DNA of 23,629 bases from an uncultured Clostridium sp. (GCA_947174825.1 CAMWKN010000001.1:1-23629), one strand, 5' to 3'. Counted from the stretch's first letter, positions 16,651 through 23,595 are shown. Numbers and translations: made by a program. The notes: generated from the letters alone by a model not told the origin.

Positions 16651-18383
16651 TCACCATATGCTACACGGTGAACTTCTTCTACTGTTGTAATCCCCTGTAA
16701 TACAAACTGATTGGCAGATGTTACCAACGTCTTCATACCTTCCCGAATTGCCTGGTTCTCAATTTCCTCAGCAGAACCTCCTCTGACGATAACACGTTTG
16801 ATCATATTGGATACCGGCAAAATTTCATAGATACCGATACGTCCCTGATAACCAGCACCGCCACACTGCATACATTCACCGCCCCGATTTGCCTCCGGCA
16901 CCAGAATCTCCCTGCTGCGGAACTCTGGTCTGATATGCATCTCTTCTTTTTCTAAATCCGTTAACGGCACCATCTTCTTGCATGCCGGGCATACTCGACG
17001 TAACAGACGCTGCGCAATAACCCCAATTAACGCATCCGCAATCATATAGCTCTCTATATCCATGTCCGCCAGACGGGTAATAGTACTGGCAGCACTATTG
17101 GTATGCAAGGTACTAACCACCAAGTGACCAGTGATAGATGCCTCTACGGCTATACTGGCAGTTTCCTGGTCTCGAATCTCACCGATCATAATGATGTCCG
17201 GATCCTGACGCAGAATGGAACGAAGCGCTGCTGCAAAGGTCAGACCTGCTTTTGGATTAGTCTGCACCTGATTGATTCCGGCAAGGTTGGCCTCCACAGG
17301 ATCCTCTACTGTAATAATATTAACACCTACGGTATTTAATTCACTAAGAGCTGTATATAATGTAGTAGATTTACCACTACCAGTAGGTCCTGTTACCAAA
17401 ATAATTCCATGAGGATGGGACAGAATCTTGTCAAATTTAACCAGATCCTCCGGTGAGAAACCAAGATCTTTCTTGTCTCTAGTCAAAGCCTTTTTCTGCG
17501 TCAAACGCATAACGACCTTCTCGCCATACACAGTCGGCAGGTTGGATACACGAAGATCATATTCCTGACGATCTACCACTACACTCATACGACCGTCCTG
17601 TGGTTTTCTCTTTTCGGAAATATCCATGCCGCTGACGATCTTGATACGTGCCACCAACGCTGGAAACAAGGTAACATCATGTTTCATTGCTTCCTGTAAC
17701 ACACCGTCTATACGAAAACGGATACGGAGCTGCGACTCCATTGGTTCAAAGTGAATATCACTGGCTCTTCTATGTACTGCCTGCTCTACGATCTGGTTTA
17801 ACAAGCGCACAATCGGAGCCTGCTTGATTTCTTCTGACTCTTCCTCTTTCTGCCCACGATTACCATAACGCTCATTGTGCTCCTGTGTAAACTGATCCGC
17901 CATCTTCATGGCTTCTGCATTTCCGAAGTAGCGATCCAATGCCTGCGCCACATCTGCCACCGTGGTAACCTTTGGCTCAATCTGCAAACCGGTTACGATG
18001 GACAAATCGTCAATAGCTGCCAAATCCATAGGATCACTCATGGCAACTCGCACCACATTTGGATTCTCTGGCAGGAATTCATATGGCATCAGCATGTATT
18101 TACGCAACATTCTCTCGTCAACTAATGCTAACACTGCATCATCGATATGATAATCTGACAGCTTAACACGTTCCATGTTTAACTGTTGTGATAAGGCATC
18201 CGCAATATCATCTTCTGACACTATCCCCAGTTCTACCAAGGTTACACCCAGCTTCTGTCTGACATCACTCTGCTTCTGTGCTTCCAATGCCTCCTGCAGC
18301 TGCTCCCTGGTAATCACTCCAGCATCAATTAAAGAATCTCCCAAACGTCTCTTACGGCGTCCTCTGGAACTAAAACTATCCAT
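16644..18383 (-). CDS. pilB: Extension ATPase PilB with N-terminal MshEN (c-di-GMP-type) domain
   Basis: The 579-aa product is a full GspE/PilB ATPase. Two 24-residue MshEN motifs lie at 13-36 (RLGDSLIDAGVITREQLQEA onward) and 44-67 (KLGVTLVELGIVSEDDIADA onward); motifs of this type bind cyclic di-GMP in MshE and in some clostridial PilB proteins. Walker A is GPTGSGKS (332-339), the Asp box has ITVEDPVEAN, Walker B ends GEIRD with Glu402, and a tetracysteine zinc motif lies at 465/468/504/507. The second MshEN motif has Lys instead of Arg at its first position. ATG 18383 is chosen because AGGAGG lies 5 nt upstream; the alternative at 18398 overlaps that site. First gene of the pilus operon, after a long structured leader. 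It drives pilus extension through PilC. Confidence 0.95.
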   Translation of the reverse strand: MDSFSSRGRRKRRLGDSLIDAGVITREQLQEALEAQKQSDVRQKLGVTLVELGIVSEDDIADALSQQLNMERVKLSDYHIDDAVLALVDERMLRKYMLMPYEFLPENPNVVRVAMSDPMDLAAIDDLSIVTGLQIEPKVTTVADVAQALDRYFGNAEAMKMADQFTQEHNERYGNRGQKEEESEEIKQAPIVRLLNQIVEQAVHRRASDIHFEPMESQLRIRFRIDGVLQEAMKHDVTLFPALVARIKIVSGMDISEKRKPQDGRMSVVVDRQEYDLRVSNLPTVYGEKVVMRLTQKKALTRDKKDLGFSPEDLVKFDKILSHPHGIILVTGPTGSGKSTTLYTALSELNTVGVNIITVEDPVEANLAGINQVQTNPKAGLTFAAALRSILRQDPDIIMIGEIRDQETASIAVEASITGHLVVSTLHTNSAASTITRLADMDIESYMIADALIGVIAQRLLRRVCPACKKMVPLTDLEKEEMHIRPEFRSREILVPEANRGGECMQCGGAGYQGRIGIYEILPVSNMIKRVIVRGGSAEEIENQAIREGMKTLVTSANQFVLQGITTVEEVHRVAYGDE

Positions 18384-18479
18384 AGTCCCCTCCTTCATAT
18401 ATCATCATATGCTATGTAAAAATTTTTAGGACATACTTGCGGTCATGCTGCAACCAACGGAAGCAGCTAATCCGCCAAT

Positions 18480-18503
18480 GTTTGTGCTGTTCGCAGCACA
18501 AAC
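18480..18503. repeat. 10-bp perfect hairpin in the pilB leader
   Basis: GTTTGTGCTG (18480-18489) and CAGCACAAAC (18494-18503) are perfect inverted copies with a 4-nt loop (CGAA in the pilB transcript). No U-run follows on either strand, so it is not a classic terminator. It would lie roughly 60-80 nt into the pilB transcript. Confidence 0.7.
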
Positions 18504-18508
18504 TTGTT

Positions 18509-18535
18509 GTGTGAATAAATTTTGTCTATTCACAC
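18509..18535. repeat. 9-bp inverted repeat in the pilB leader, possible operator
   Basis: GTGTGAATA (18509-18517) and TATTCACAC (18527-18535) are perfect inverted copies around a 9-nt spacer. It lies about 25-50 nt downstream of the predicted transcription start. The arm length and spacing suit either a dimeric regulator or an RNA stem. It sits only 5 nt from the next hairpin. Confidence 0.65.
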
Positions 18536-18566
18536 TTATCCCCAATTTAAACGATCACTTACTACA

Positions 18567-18595
18567 ATTATAGATAATTTTTTAAAATAACGCAA
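18567..18595 (-). promoter_or_regulatory. Probable main promoter of the pilus operon
   Basis: On the minus strand TTGCGT (18595-18590), a 17-nt A/T-rich spacer and a perfect TATAAT (18572-18567) form a sigma-A-like promoter. The -35 half overlaps the last codons of the DUF5721-like gene. Transcription would start near 18560, leaving a leader of about 175 nt with two perfect inverted repeats before pilB. I looked for a c-di-GMP riboswitch in the leader and saw no recognisable core. Confidence 0.6.
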
Positions 18596-19079
18596 TACCT
18601 AAGTGACTGAAATAATGCGAAACTATCTCATCCCATGCAAACTCGATCTGTTTATCCATGGTAAATTCGGTATAAGATACACCAGTAATCACAGAAAGTG
18701 TCTCTTTTTCATAACGAAAATTGATCATCAGCTCCGGACGTTGCTGCTGATACTGAGCTTCTAAGCCCTGCTGTGCCAGTTTAGATCTCGCCCAATCCGT
18801 ATCTGCTTTGAGAATGATTTTCATGACATCCGGTGTCTTAGTGCCTTTTATATAAGAAAATACTGTTGCTTTAACCTCCGACCATCGAACCCATTCTGAG
18901 AGGGATTGATTTTCCTGCCGTTCATCACTATCATACCATGCAAGGTTCCGACGTCCCCGTAAAGACATGGTAGCAAAGGTGGTCAGTTCCGCACTGTCCA
19001 GATAGAACAAATCGAAGCTTTCACGTATCAATAAATGTACCATTGCTAATTTTATATCGGAAATTTCTAATAAAATCAT
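18582..19079 (-). CDS. DUF5721-like conserved protein of unknown function
   Basis: The 165-aa product begins MILLEISDIKLAMVHLLIRE and ends with YEKETLSVITGVSYTEF followed by a C-terminal segment containing EFAWDEIVSHYFSHLGI. The pattern (an N-terminal DIK..M..LL..E.FD.F segment, a basic SYIKGTKTP loop in the middle, a C-terminal TGVSY strand) reminds me of DUF5721, a family common in Lachnospiraceae; this is from memory. No signal peptide, membrane helix or catalytic motif is visible. ATG 19079 is chosen to match the expected family start, with AAGGA only 3 nt upstream; ATG 19100 would add MYRKKDF and is possible. It lies on the same strand directly upstream of the pilB promoter, so read-through into the pilus operon is possible. 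Function is unknown. Confidence 0.75.
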   Translation of the reverse strand: MILLEISDIKLAMVHLLIRESFDLFYLDSAELTTFATMSLRGRRNLAWYDSDERQENQSLSEWVRWSEVKATVFSYIKGTKTPDVMKIILKADTDWARSKLAQQGLEAQYQQQRPELMINFRYEKETLSVITGVSYTEFTMDKQIEFAWDEIVSHYFSHLGIALF

Positions 19080-19130
19080 AAAATCCTTCTTTCTGTACAT
19101 ACTAATCCCACGACCAGATGCACCGTCAGA

Positions 19131-19153
19131 AAATCTACATTAATCATAGATTT
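19131..19153. repeat. 7-bp dyad between the divergent DUF5721-like and Cys-rich genes
   Basis: AAATCTA (19131-19137) and TAGATTT (19147-19153) are perfect inverted copies around a 9-nt spacer. The location in a divergent intergenic region suits an operator acting on one or both genes, but no clear promoter was found here. Confidence 0.4.
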
Positions 19154-19225
19154 CTGCGGATTACGGCATTCGGTCTTTTCATAGAGAAAAATAAAAAGCG
19201 CACATGCTTTGGAAGGGAGGATACC

Positions 19226-19420
19226 ATGAAAAAGGATGCCAAAAGCCTAAAGGCAGTAGCGGAGCATTGTACCCGCTTTAGCCCATGTGACTGCAAAAAC
19301 TGTGACTGTTCCAACTCGACTGCCAGCGGTGTAACCTGCAAAAACTGCAAACATTTCGAAGAAAGAGATGTTTGCGATCTGGATCTGTATCAGGAAATCA
19401 TGAAAAATCATCACCTATAA
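19226..19420 (+). CDS. Small eight-cysteine protein, probable metal-binding
   Basis: The 64-aa product has Cys at 15, 21, 23, 26, 28, 38, 41 and 50, arranged as HC, PCDCKNCDC, TCKNCKHF and VCD. The paired CxxC-type spacing suggests binding of zinc or an iron-sulfur cluster. It has no signal peptide or membrane helix. ATG 19226 is chosen because GGGAGG lies 5 nt upstream; a longer in-frame reading from 19118 has no such site. It stands alone on the plus strand, divergent from the DUF5721-like gene and convergent with the GlgX-like gene. I do not recognise the family. The acidic, Leu/Tyr-containing C-terminus (DLDLYQEIMKN) could be a short helix for partner binding. Confidence 0.75.
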   Translation: MKKDAKSLKAVAEHCTRFSPCDCKNCDCSNSTASGVTCKNCKHFEERDVCDLDLYQEIMKNHHL

Positions 19421-19432
19421 GCAAGAGCCAGC

Positions 19433-19469
19433 GTATCACTACGCTCAATAAAACTTCGCTAAGTGATAC
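19433..19469. repeat. 8-bp inverted repeat in the convergent intergenic region
   Basis: GTATCACT (19433-19440) and AGTGATAC (19462-19469) are perfect inverted copies with a 21-nt spacer, starting 12 nt after the Cys-rich gene. First of three inverted repeats in 105 bp. Confidence 0.6.
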
Positions 19470-19479
19470 TATATCAACA

Positions 19480-19498
19480 AGAGTTACTTTGTAACTCT
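19480..19498. repeat. 8-bp perfect hairpin with 3-nt loop
   Basis: AGAGTTAC, loop TTT, GTAACTCT. It abuts the next, larger hairpin without a gap. No U-run follows on either strand. Confidence 0.7.
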
Positions 19499-19536
19499 GG
19501 AAGAATACACAGCATACAAATGCTGTGTATTCTTCC
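19499..19536. repeat. 17-bp perfect hairpin, possible bidirectional transcription barrier
   Basis: GGAAGAATACACAGCAT (19499-19515) and its exact reverse complement (19520-19536) flank the 4-nt loop ACAA. It lies between convergent genes, where a terminator is expected, yet there is no T-run on either side. It may act as a barrier together with the two neighbouring repeats, or protect mRNA 3' ends, or be a small mobile-repeat remnant. Confidence 0.75.
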
Positions 19537-19617
19537 CATCCAGTATCGATAGAAAACACTCCAATTCACTACACAGGCATTCGATGGGAAAAAACATTTT
19601 GAAACTTCAATTCTTTT

Positions 19618-21561
19618 TTATCGGCTCACATAGACCACAATAGAACGAGGGGGCACTACGGTCTTTCGCTGAATCCCCATCTGCTTTTTGCGCTTTTTGG
19701 TCTTTCGTTTCGGCTTACGAGGTGGCAATTCTGAAAATGTCTCATCGTAGGTTTCCAGAAAGACGTGCCATTCGCAGCCATCTGGCAGAGTAGGAAGATC
19801 AAAAGATTTTGTTTCCCAATACATATTAAAAATAATATAGATGGAATCCGCAGGCTCTCCCTGATCATTCTCCACATATTTGCCACTGAGTAAAATCCCC
19901 AACATACGGCTATAGTTTGAAAAATCTGGTCGCCAGGTCTGTATTCCATGTGCTGACAAATCCGGCATACCACAGGATATCGTATCCATCATCTGCATCC
20001 GTCTTCCTTGGTGCAACACCGGATTCTCCCTGCGAAATGCAATCAAGCGTTTCACATATTCACGAATCTGTGTCTTTTGCTTGGACTCTCTCCAATTTAA
20101 CCAGGTAACTGCATCATCATGGCAATAAGGATTGTTATTGCCATCCTGAGTATTACCAAATTCATCTCCTGCCAAAATCATCGGCGTTCCCTGACTGAAC
20201 AAAAGCATTAAAAATGCATTACGGATCTGACACATTCTCCGACTGACTACTGCCTGTTTACGGCTCTTTCCTTCTACACCACAGTTCCAACTATAATTAT
20301 ATTCTGCTCCATCCCGATTATTTTCTCCATTAGACTCATTGTGTTTGATATCATAGGACACCAGATCCATCATGGTAAATCCATTGACTTGTGTCATATA
20401 ATTGATTACATCTGCTCTGTCCGGCTTATAATAAAAGCGGTGGAAAAACGCCCCTGTCCGTCCCTCGTCGCTTTTCAGAAATCTTCTGGCATCATTCATA
20501 AAACCATCATTGTACTCTGCTAAGGAATTCTCCTCGTGATGTACACCGGCATCTGACAACATCTTGGCATCCCAATAGGACGCCAGCATTTTTACCCCAG
20601 ACAAGATCGGATCGGAAGCCAATGAAATAGAAGGCATAACCTCTGTATTGACACGAAATCCATCCACATGATAATTCAATACCCAGTTCCTTAGGCAGTC
20701 AACCATCAATGTCAGATTGGTTCCCGGTAAAAAGTAAAAATCCAGTAATACTTCAATGCCTGCCTGGTGCAATGCCTTAATCAAAGTTTTCAGTTCCTGA
20801 TCGGCCTGCCCCGGATCACTGCTATAAGAGGCTTTCGGTGCAAAATAATAGGTTTCCGGTGTGCCATATCCCCAATAATTCAACGACTGAGAGTCTGCCT
20901 CCTCATCCCGACCAGGCAAATAATTACGCTGCATCTCCTGAAATTCATAAACCGGCAACAATAAAACTCCATTGATTCCCAAATCCTGCATATATGGTAT
21001 TTTTTGACGAAGTCCATCAAAGGTACCCGGATGCCTGACCCGAGAAGTAGAATGTCTGGTATATCCTCTAACGTGTAATTGATAGAGAATCAGATCGGAA
21101 AAAGGAGTATGCAATGGATGATCGGTTTCCCAATCAAACTCCCTCAGGCAGATTCGCCCTCTAGTCTGGATCTCCTTCCCGCGCTTTCCCCATACATTAC
21201 GATTATTGACTGCAGAGGCATAGGGATCCACCAGATCTTCTCCATCTGCTTCATATAAATATTCATATTGTTCCGTCAAAATTTGCGAAAGCGAAAGGAC
21301 GGATGCTGTTGATACATCCGTAGAAACGGCTTTATCAGCCAAAGAATCCAAATGTAATAAAACAAAATATACACTTCCAACACGAAATTCGTCGGTCAAG
21401 GGAATCCGATACTCCGGTTCCGTCTCTCCCAATCGATATAGCTTCAAAAAACACTGCTTCTTATCTGGTAGATATATCGCAAACTGAACGTCATCCTGCA
21501 CCCTGGTCACTCCCAGTGGCAACGCATGACCAGGTTTTATCGTAAATTGTTGTTTTTTCAT
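19618..21561 (-). CDS. GlgX/isoamylase-like GH13 protein with lost catalytic residues (probable pseudoenzyme)
   Basis: The 647-aa product has the GH13 debranching-enzyme layout: an N-terminal beta domain, then a TIM barrel from about residue 150 (LILYQLHVRGYTRHSTS), with conserved GlgX-type segments KHNESNGENNRDG (406-418), SWNCGVEG (424-431) and AGDEFGNTQDGNNNPY (464-479). The active site is not conserved. The nucleophile motif DGFRxD reads DGFRVN (Asn305), the acid/base AEPWD reads ASYWD (Ser328), the third carboxylate in HDGFT reads VNGFT (Asn393), and region I VVYNH reads FYFLP (275-279). The fold should therefore persist without hydrolysis. A very basic segment (KPKRKTKKRKK) lies at 616-626. 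GGAG is 7 nt from ATG 21561. A role in glycogen or alpha-glucan binding or regulation is inference. Confidence 0.88.
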   Translation of the reverse strand: MKKQQFTIKPGHALPLGVTRVQDDVQFAIYLPDKKQCFLKLYRLGETEPEYRIPLTDEFRVGSVYFVLLHLDSLADKAVSTDVSTASVLSLSQILTEQYEYLYEADGEDLVDPYASAVNNRNVWGKRGKEIQTRGRICLREFDWETDHPLHTPFSDLILYQLHVRGYTRHSTSRVRHPGTFDGLRQKIPYMQDLGINGVLLLPVYEFQEMQRNYLPGRDEEADSQSLNYWGYGTPETYYFAPKASYSSDPGQADQELKTLIKALHQAGIEVLLDFYFLPGTNLTLMVDCLRNWVLNYHVDGFRVNTEVMPSISLASDPILSGVKMLASYWDAKMLSDAGVHHEENSLAEYNDGFMNDARRFLKSDEGRTGAFFHRFYYKPDRADVINYMTQVNGFTMMDLVSYDIKHNESNGENNRDGAEYNYSWNCGVEGKSRKQAVVSRRMCQIRNAFLMLLFSQGTPMILAGDEFGNTQDGNNNPYCHDDAVTWLNWRESKQKTQIREYVKRLIAFRRENPVLHQGRRMQMMDTISCGMPDLSAHGIQTWRPDFSNYSRMLGILLSGKYVENDQGEPADSIYIIFNMYWETKSFDLPTLPDGCEWHVFLETYDETFSELPPRKPKRKTKKRKKQMGIQRKTVVPPRSIVVYVSR

Positions 21562-21673
21562 TCTATTGCTCCATTCTGCCCAATGATCGAAATTATTTTA
21601 TTCAATAGAAAATCTTTCTTTTGAAAAACGGATTAATCCGCTGATGTATCTTTATATAATCATGAGTAATAAT

Positions 21674-21702
21674 ATCTTATCATAAGCATCTCATGGTTTC
21701 AA
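21674..21702 (-). promoter_or_regulatory. Possible promoter of the GlgX-like gene
   Basis: On the minus strand TTGAAA (21702-21697), 17 nt and TAAGAT (21679-21674) form a moderate sigma-A-like pair about 110 nt before the start codon. Other A/T-rich -10 candidates lie nearby, so the exact site is uncertain. Confidence 0.35.
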
Positions 21703-21712
21703 CAAAAAAACC

Positions 21713-21740
21713 TTGCAAATTAGTTAAATTACTGTAAAAT
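21713..21740 (+). promoter_or_regulatory. Probable promoter of the ABC-F gene
   Basis: TTGCAA (21713-21718), a 16-nt spacer and TAAAAT (21735-21740) lie about 40 nt before the start codon. This leaves a short leader of about 35 nt, with no sign of an attenuator peptide such as precedes antibiotic-resistance ABC-F genes. Confidence 0.55.
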
Positions 21741-21780
21741 AGTAACCGTACGAAAATACTGCTAAGAAATGAGGTTTATT

Positions 21781-23412
21781 ATGATTCAAGCTAGTAATGT
21801 AACACTGCGTCTGGGAAAAAAAGCATTATTCGAGGACGTTAACATCAAATTTACTGAGGGAAACTGTTATGGGCTGATTGGCGCCAATGGTGCCGGAAAG
21901 TCTACATTTCTCAAAATCCTTACCGGAGAAATTGAGCCAAGCAAGGGAGAAATCATTATTACTCCTGGGCAGCGGCTCTCTTTCCTGAAACAGGATCATT
22001 TCCAATATGACGAATATCCCGTATTGGATACTGTCATCATGGGAAATGAACATCTTTATCATATTATGAAAGAAAAGGATGCCATCTATGCCAAGGAGGA
22101 TTTTACAGAGGAAGATGGAATCCGTGCCAGCGAATTAGAAGCTGAATTTGCTGAGCTGAATGGCTGGGAAGCGGAATCAGATGCTGCCACTCTCCTAAAC
22201 GGACTGGGCGTCCCACAGGATCTGCATAGTAAGCAGATGAAGGAACTGACAGCAAGTGACAAGGTTAAGATCCTGCTGGCGCAGGCATTATTTGGCGATC
22301 CGGATATTCTGTTACTGGATGAGCCAACGAACCATTTGGATCTGGATGCCATTCGATGGCTGGAAGAGTTCTTGATTGACTTTAACAATACCGTTATCGT
22401 GGTATCCCATGACCGCTACTTCTTAAATAAAGTATGTACCCATACCGCTGATATTGACTATGCGAAAATCCAGCTCTATGCCGGAAACTATGATTTCTGG
22501 TATGAATCCAGCCAGTTAATGATTAAGCAAATGAAGGAAGCAAACAAGAAGAAAGAAGAAAAAATCAAGGAACTGCAGGAATTTATCCAGCGTTTTAGTG
22601 CCAATGCTTCCAAATCCAAACAGGCTACCTCCAGAAAACGTGCTCTGGAAAAAATTGAACTGGATGAAATGAAACCTTCCAGCCGGAAATATCCTTATAT
22701 TGATTTCCGCCCGGATCGTGAAATTGGTAATGAAGTTCTGACTGTGGAGCATCTTTCCAAAACCATTGACGGCGTCAAGGTTCTGGACGACATATCTTTT
22801 ATTATTGGTAGAGAAGACAAAGTGGCGTTTGTTGGAAGTAACACCATTGCTGCCACTACCCTGTTCCAGATTCTTGCCGGGGAAATGGAGCCGGACGAGG
22901 GATCTTACAAATGGGGTGTGACAACTAGTTTCTCTTACTTCCCGAAAGATAATACGGAATTATTTGACCGGAATGAAACGATTGTGGACTGGCTGATGCC
23001 ATTTTCTCCAGAAAAGGATCCTACCTATGTACGTGGATTCCTGGGACGTATGCTCTTTCCGGGAGAGGACGGAATCAAGAAAGTCAATGTCCTTTCCGGT
23101 GGCGAACGTGTCCGTGTCATGCTCTCCAAAATGATGATTCTGGGATCAAACATCCTGATTATGGACGAGCCAACCCCTCATCTGGATATGGAGTCTATTA
23201 CTGCATTAAATAATGGACTGATTAAATTTCCTGGCGTGGTACTGTTTACCTCTCAGGATCACCAGTTTATCCAGACGATTGCTAACCGTATCATGGAGCT
23301 GACTCCTGGCGGTCTGATTGATAAAATTACCACCTATGATGAATATCTGGATAGTGATGAAATGGCAAGAAAACGACAGATTCTGTCCGTACAGGCAGAG
23401 GAGAATGATTAA
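21781..23412 (+). CDS. ABC-F family ATPase (YbiT-like), one degenerate ATP site
   Basis: The 543-aa product has two ABC domains and no membrane segments, as in ABC-F proteins that act on the ribosome. NBD1 has Walker A GANGAGKS (34-41), Walker B with DEPTNHLD (180-187) and the His switch SHDRYF (209-214). The charged linker (about 245-300) includes RFSANASKSKQATSRKRA, as in E. coli YbiT. NBD2 has signature LSGGE (438-442). The NBD1 signature reads LTASD (156-160), and NBD2 Walker A reads GSNTIAATT (352-360) without the usual Gly-Lys. These two face the same ATP in the dimer. NBD2 also has TPHLD for TNHLD and SQDHQF for the His switch (Gln492). ATG 21781 has GAGG 6 nt upstream. Function in translation is family knowledge; a resistance role is not supported. 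Confidence 0.93.
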   Translation: MIQASNVTLRLGKKALFEDVNIKFTEGNCYGLIGANGAGKSTFLKILTGEIEPSKGEIIITPGQRLSFLKQDHFQYDEYPVLDTVIMGNEHLYHIMKEKDAIYAKEDFTEEDGIRASELEAEFAELNGWEAESDAATLLNGLGVPQDLHSKQMKELTASDKVKILLAQALFGDPDILLLDEPTNHLDLDAIRWLEEFLIDFNNTVIVVSHDRYFLNKVCTHTADIDYAKIQLYAGNYDFWYESSQLMIKQMKEANKKKEEKIKELQEFIQRFSANASKSKQATSRKRALEKIELDEMKPSSRKYPYIDFRPDREIGNEVLTVEHLSKTIDGVKVLDDISFIIGREDKVAFVGSNTIAATTLFQILAGEMEPDEGSYKWGVTTSFSYFPKDNTELFDRNETIVDWLMPFSPEKDPTYVRGFLGRMLFPGEDGIKKVNVLSGGERVRVMLSKMMILGSNILIMDEPTPHLDMESITALNNGLIKFPGVVLFTSQDHQFIQTIANRIMELTPGGLIDKITTYDEYLDSDEMARKRQILSVQAEEND

Positions 23413-23437
23413 AAATCTTAACGCCATTGTTTTTGCA

Positions 23438-23473
23438 TTAAAAAGCGCAATGTTTCGACATTGTGCTTTTTAA
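23438..23473. terminator. Rho-independent terminator after the ABC-F gene, potentially bidirectional
   Basis: A 16-bp stem (23438-23453 with 23458-23473, one G-U pair) closes a TTCG loop. A tract of five A opens the stem and five T closes it, so it can act on both strands. It lies 25 nt after the ABC-F stop. Confidence 0.85.
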
Positions 23474-23492
23474 TTAAGAACAATATATAAGT

Positions 23493-23516
23493 AAAAAACC
23501 ACAGATTCCTCTGTGG
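23493..23516 (-). terminator. Rho-independent terminator after the tRNA-Gln gene
   Basis: On the minus strand CCACAGA, loop GGAA, TCTGTGG is followed at once by six T (23498-23493). It starts 8 nt after the end of the tRNA, as expected for a tRNA transcription unit ending here. Confidence 0.88.
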
Positions 23517-23523
23517 CTGATAA

Positions 23524-23595
23524 CTGGGCTACAAGGATTCGAACCTTGAAATGCTGGAGTCAGAGTCCAGTGCCTTACCATTTGGCGATAGACCA
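23524..23595 (-). tRNA. tRNA-Gln, anticodon CUG
   Basis: The 72-nt sequence folds as a tRNA. The anticodon stem CTGGA/TCCAG encloses CTCTGAC, giving anticodon CTG (23563-23561), which reads CAG. The T arm is CAAGG/CCTTG around TTCGAAT, and the D arm is GCC/GGC. The discriminator base is G and CCA is not encoded. The acceptor stem TGGTCTA/TAGCCCA has one mismatch, T4 opposite C69; a G at position 4 would be expected from the matching strand. It is followed by a strong terminator. More tRNA genes may lie upstream beyond the window edge. Confidence 0.93.

Noticed and set aside
18430..18450. Six-codon leader peptide (ATG at 18450, MTASMS)
   Set aside because: No ribosome binding site precedes it and the length is within chance expectation.
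18384..18480. c-di-GMP riboswitch in the pilB leader
   Set aside because: The conserved GEMM segments (such as GGGCAAACC and GACGCAAAGCC) are not present; only loose matches such as GACCGCAA and GCACAAAC were found.
18509..18535. CRP-like site (TGTGA...TCACA)
   Set aside because: The half-sites are 15 nt apart instead of the 6 nt of CRP sites, so the resemblance is only in the arms.
19588..19617. Terminator of the GlgX-like gene (TTGAA/TTCAA hairpin near a T-run)
   Set aside because: The stem is 5 bp with a 2-nt loop, too small to be convincing, although T-rich DNA follows.
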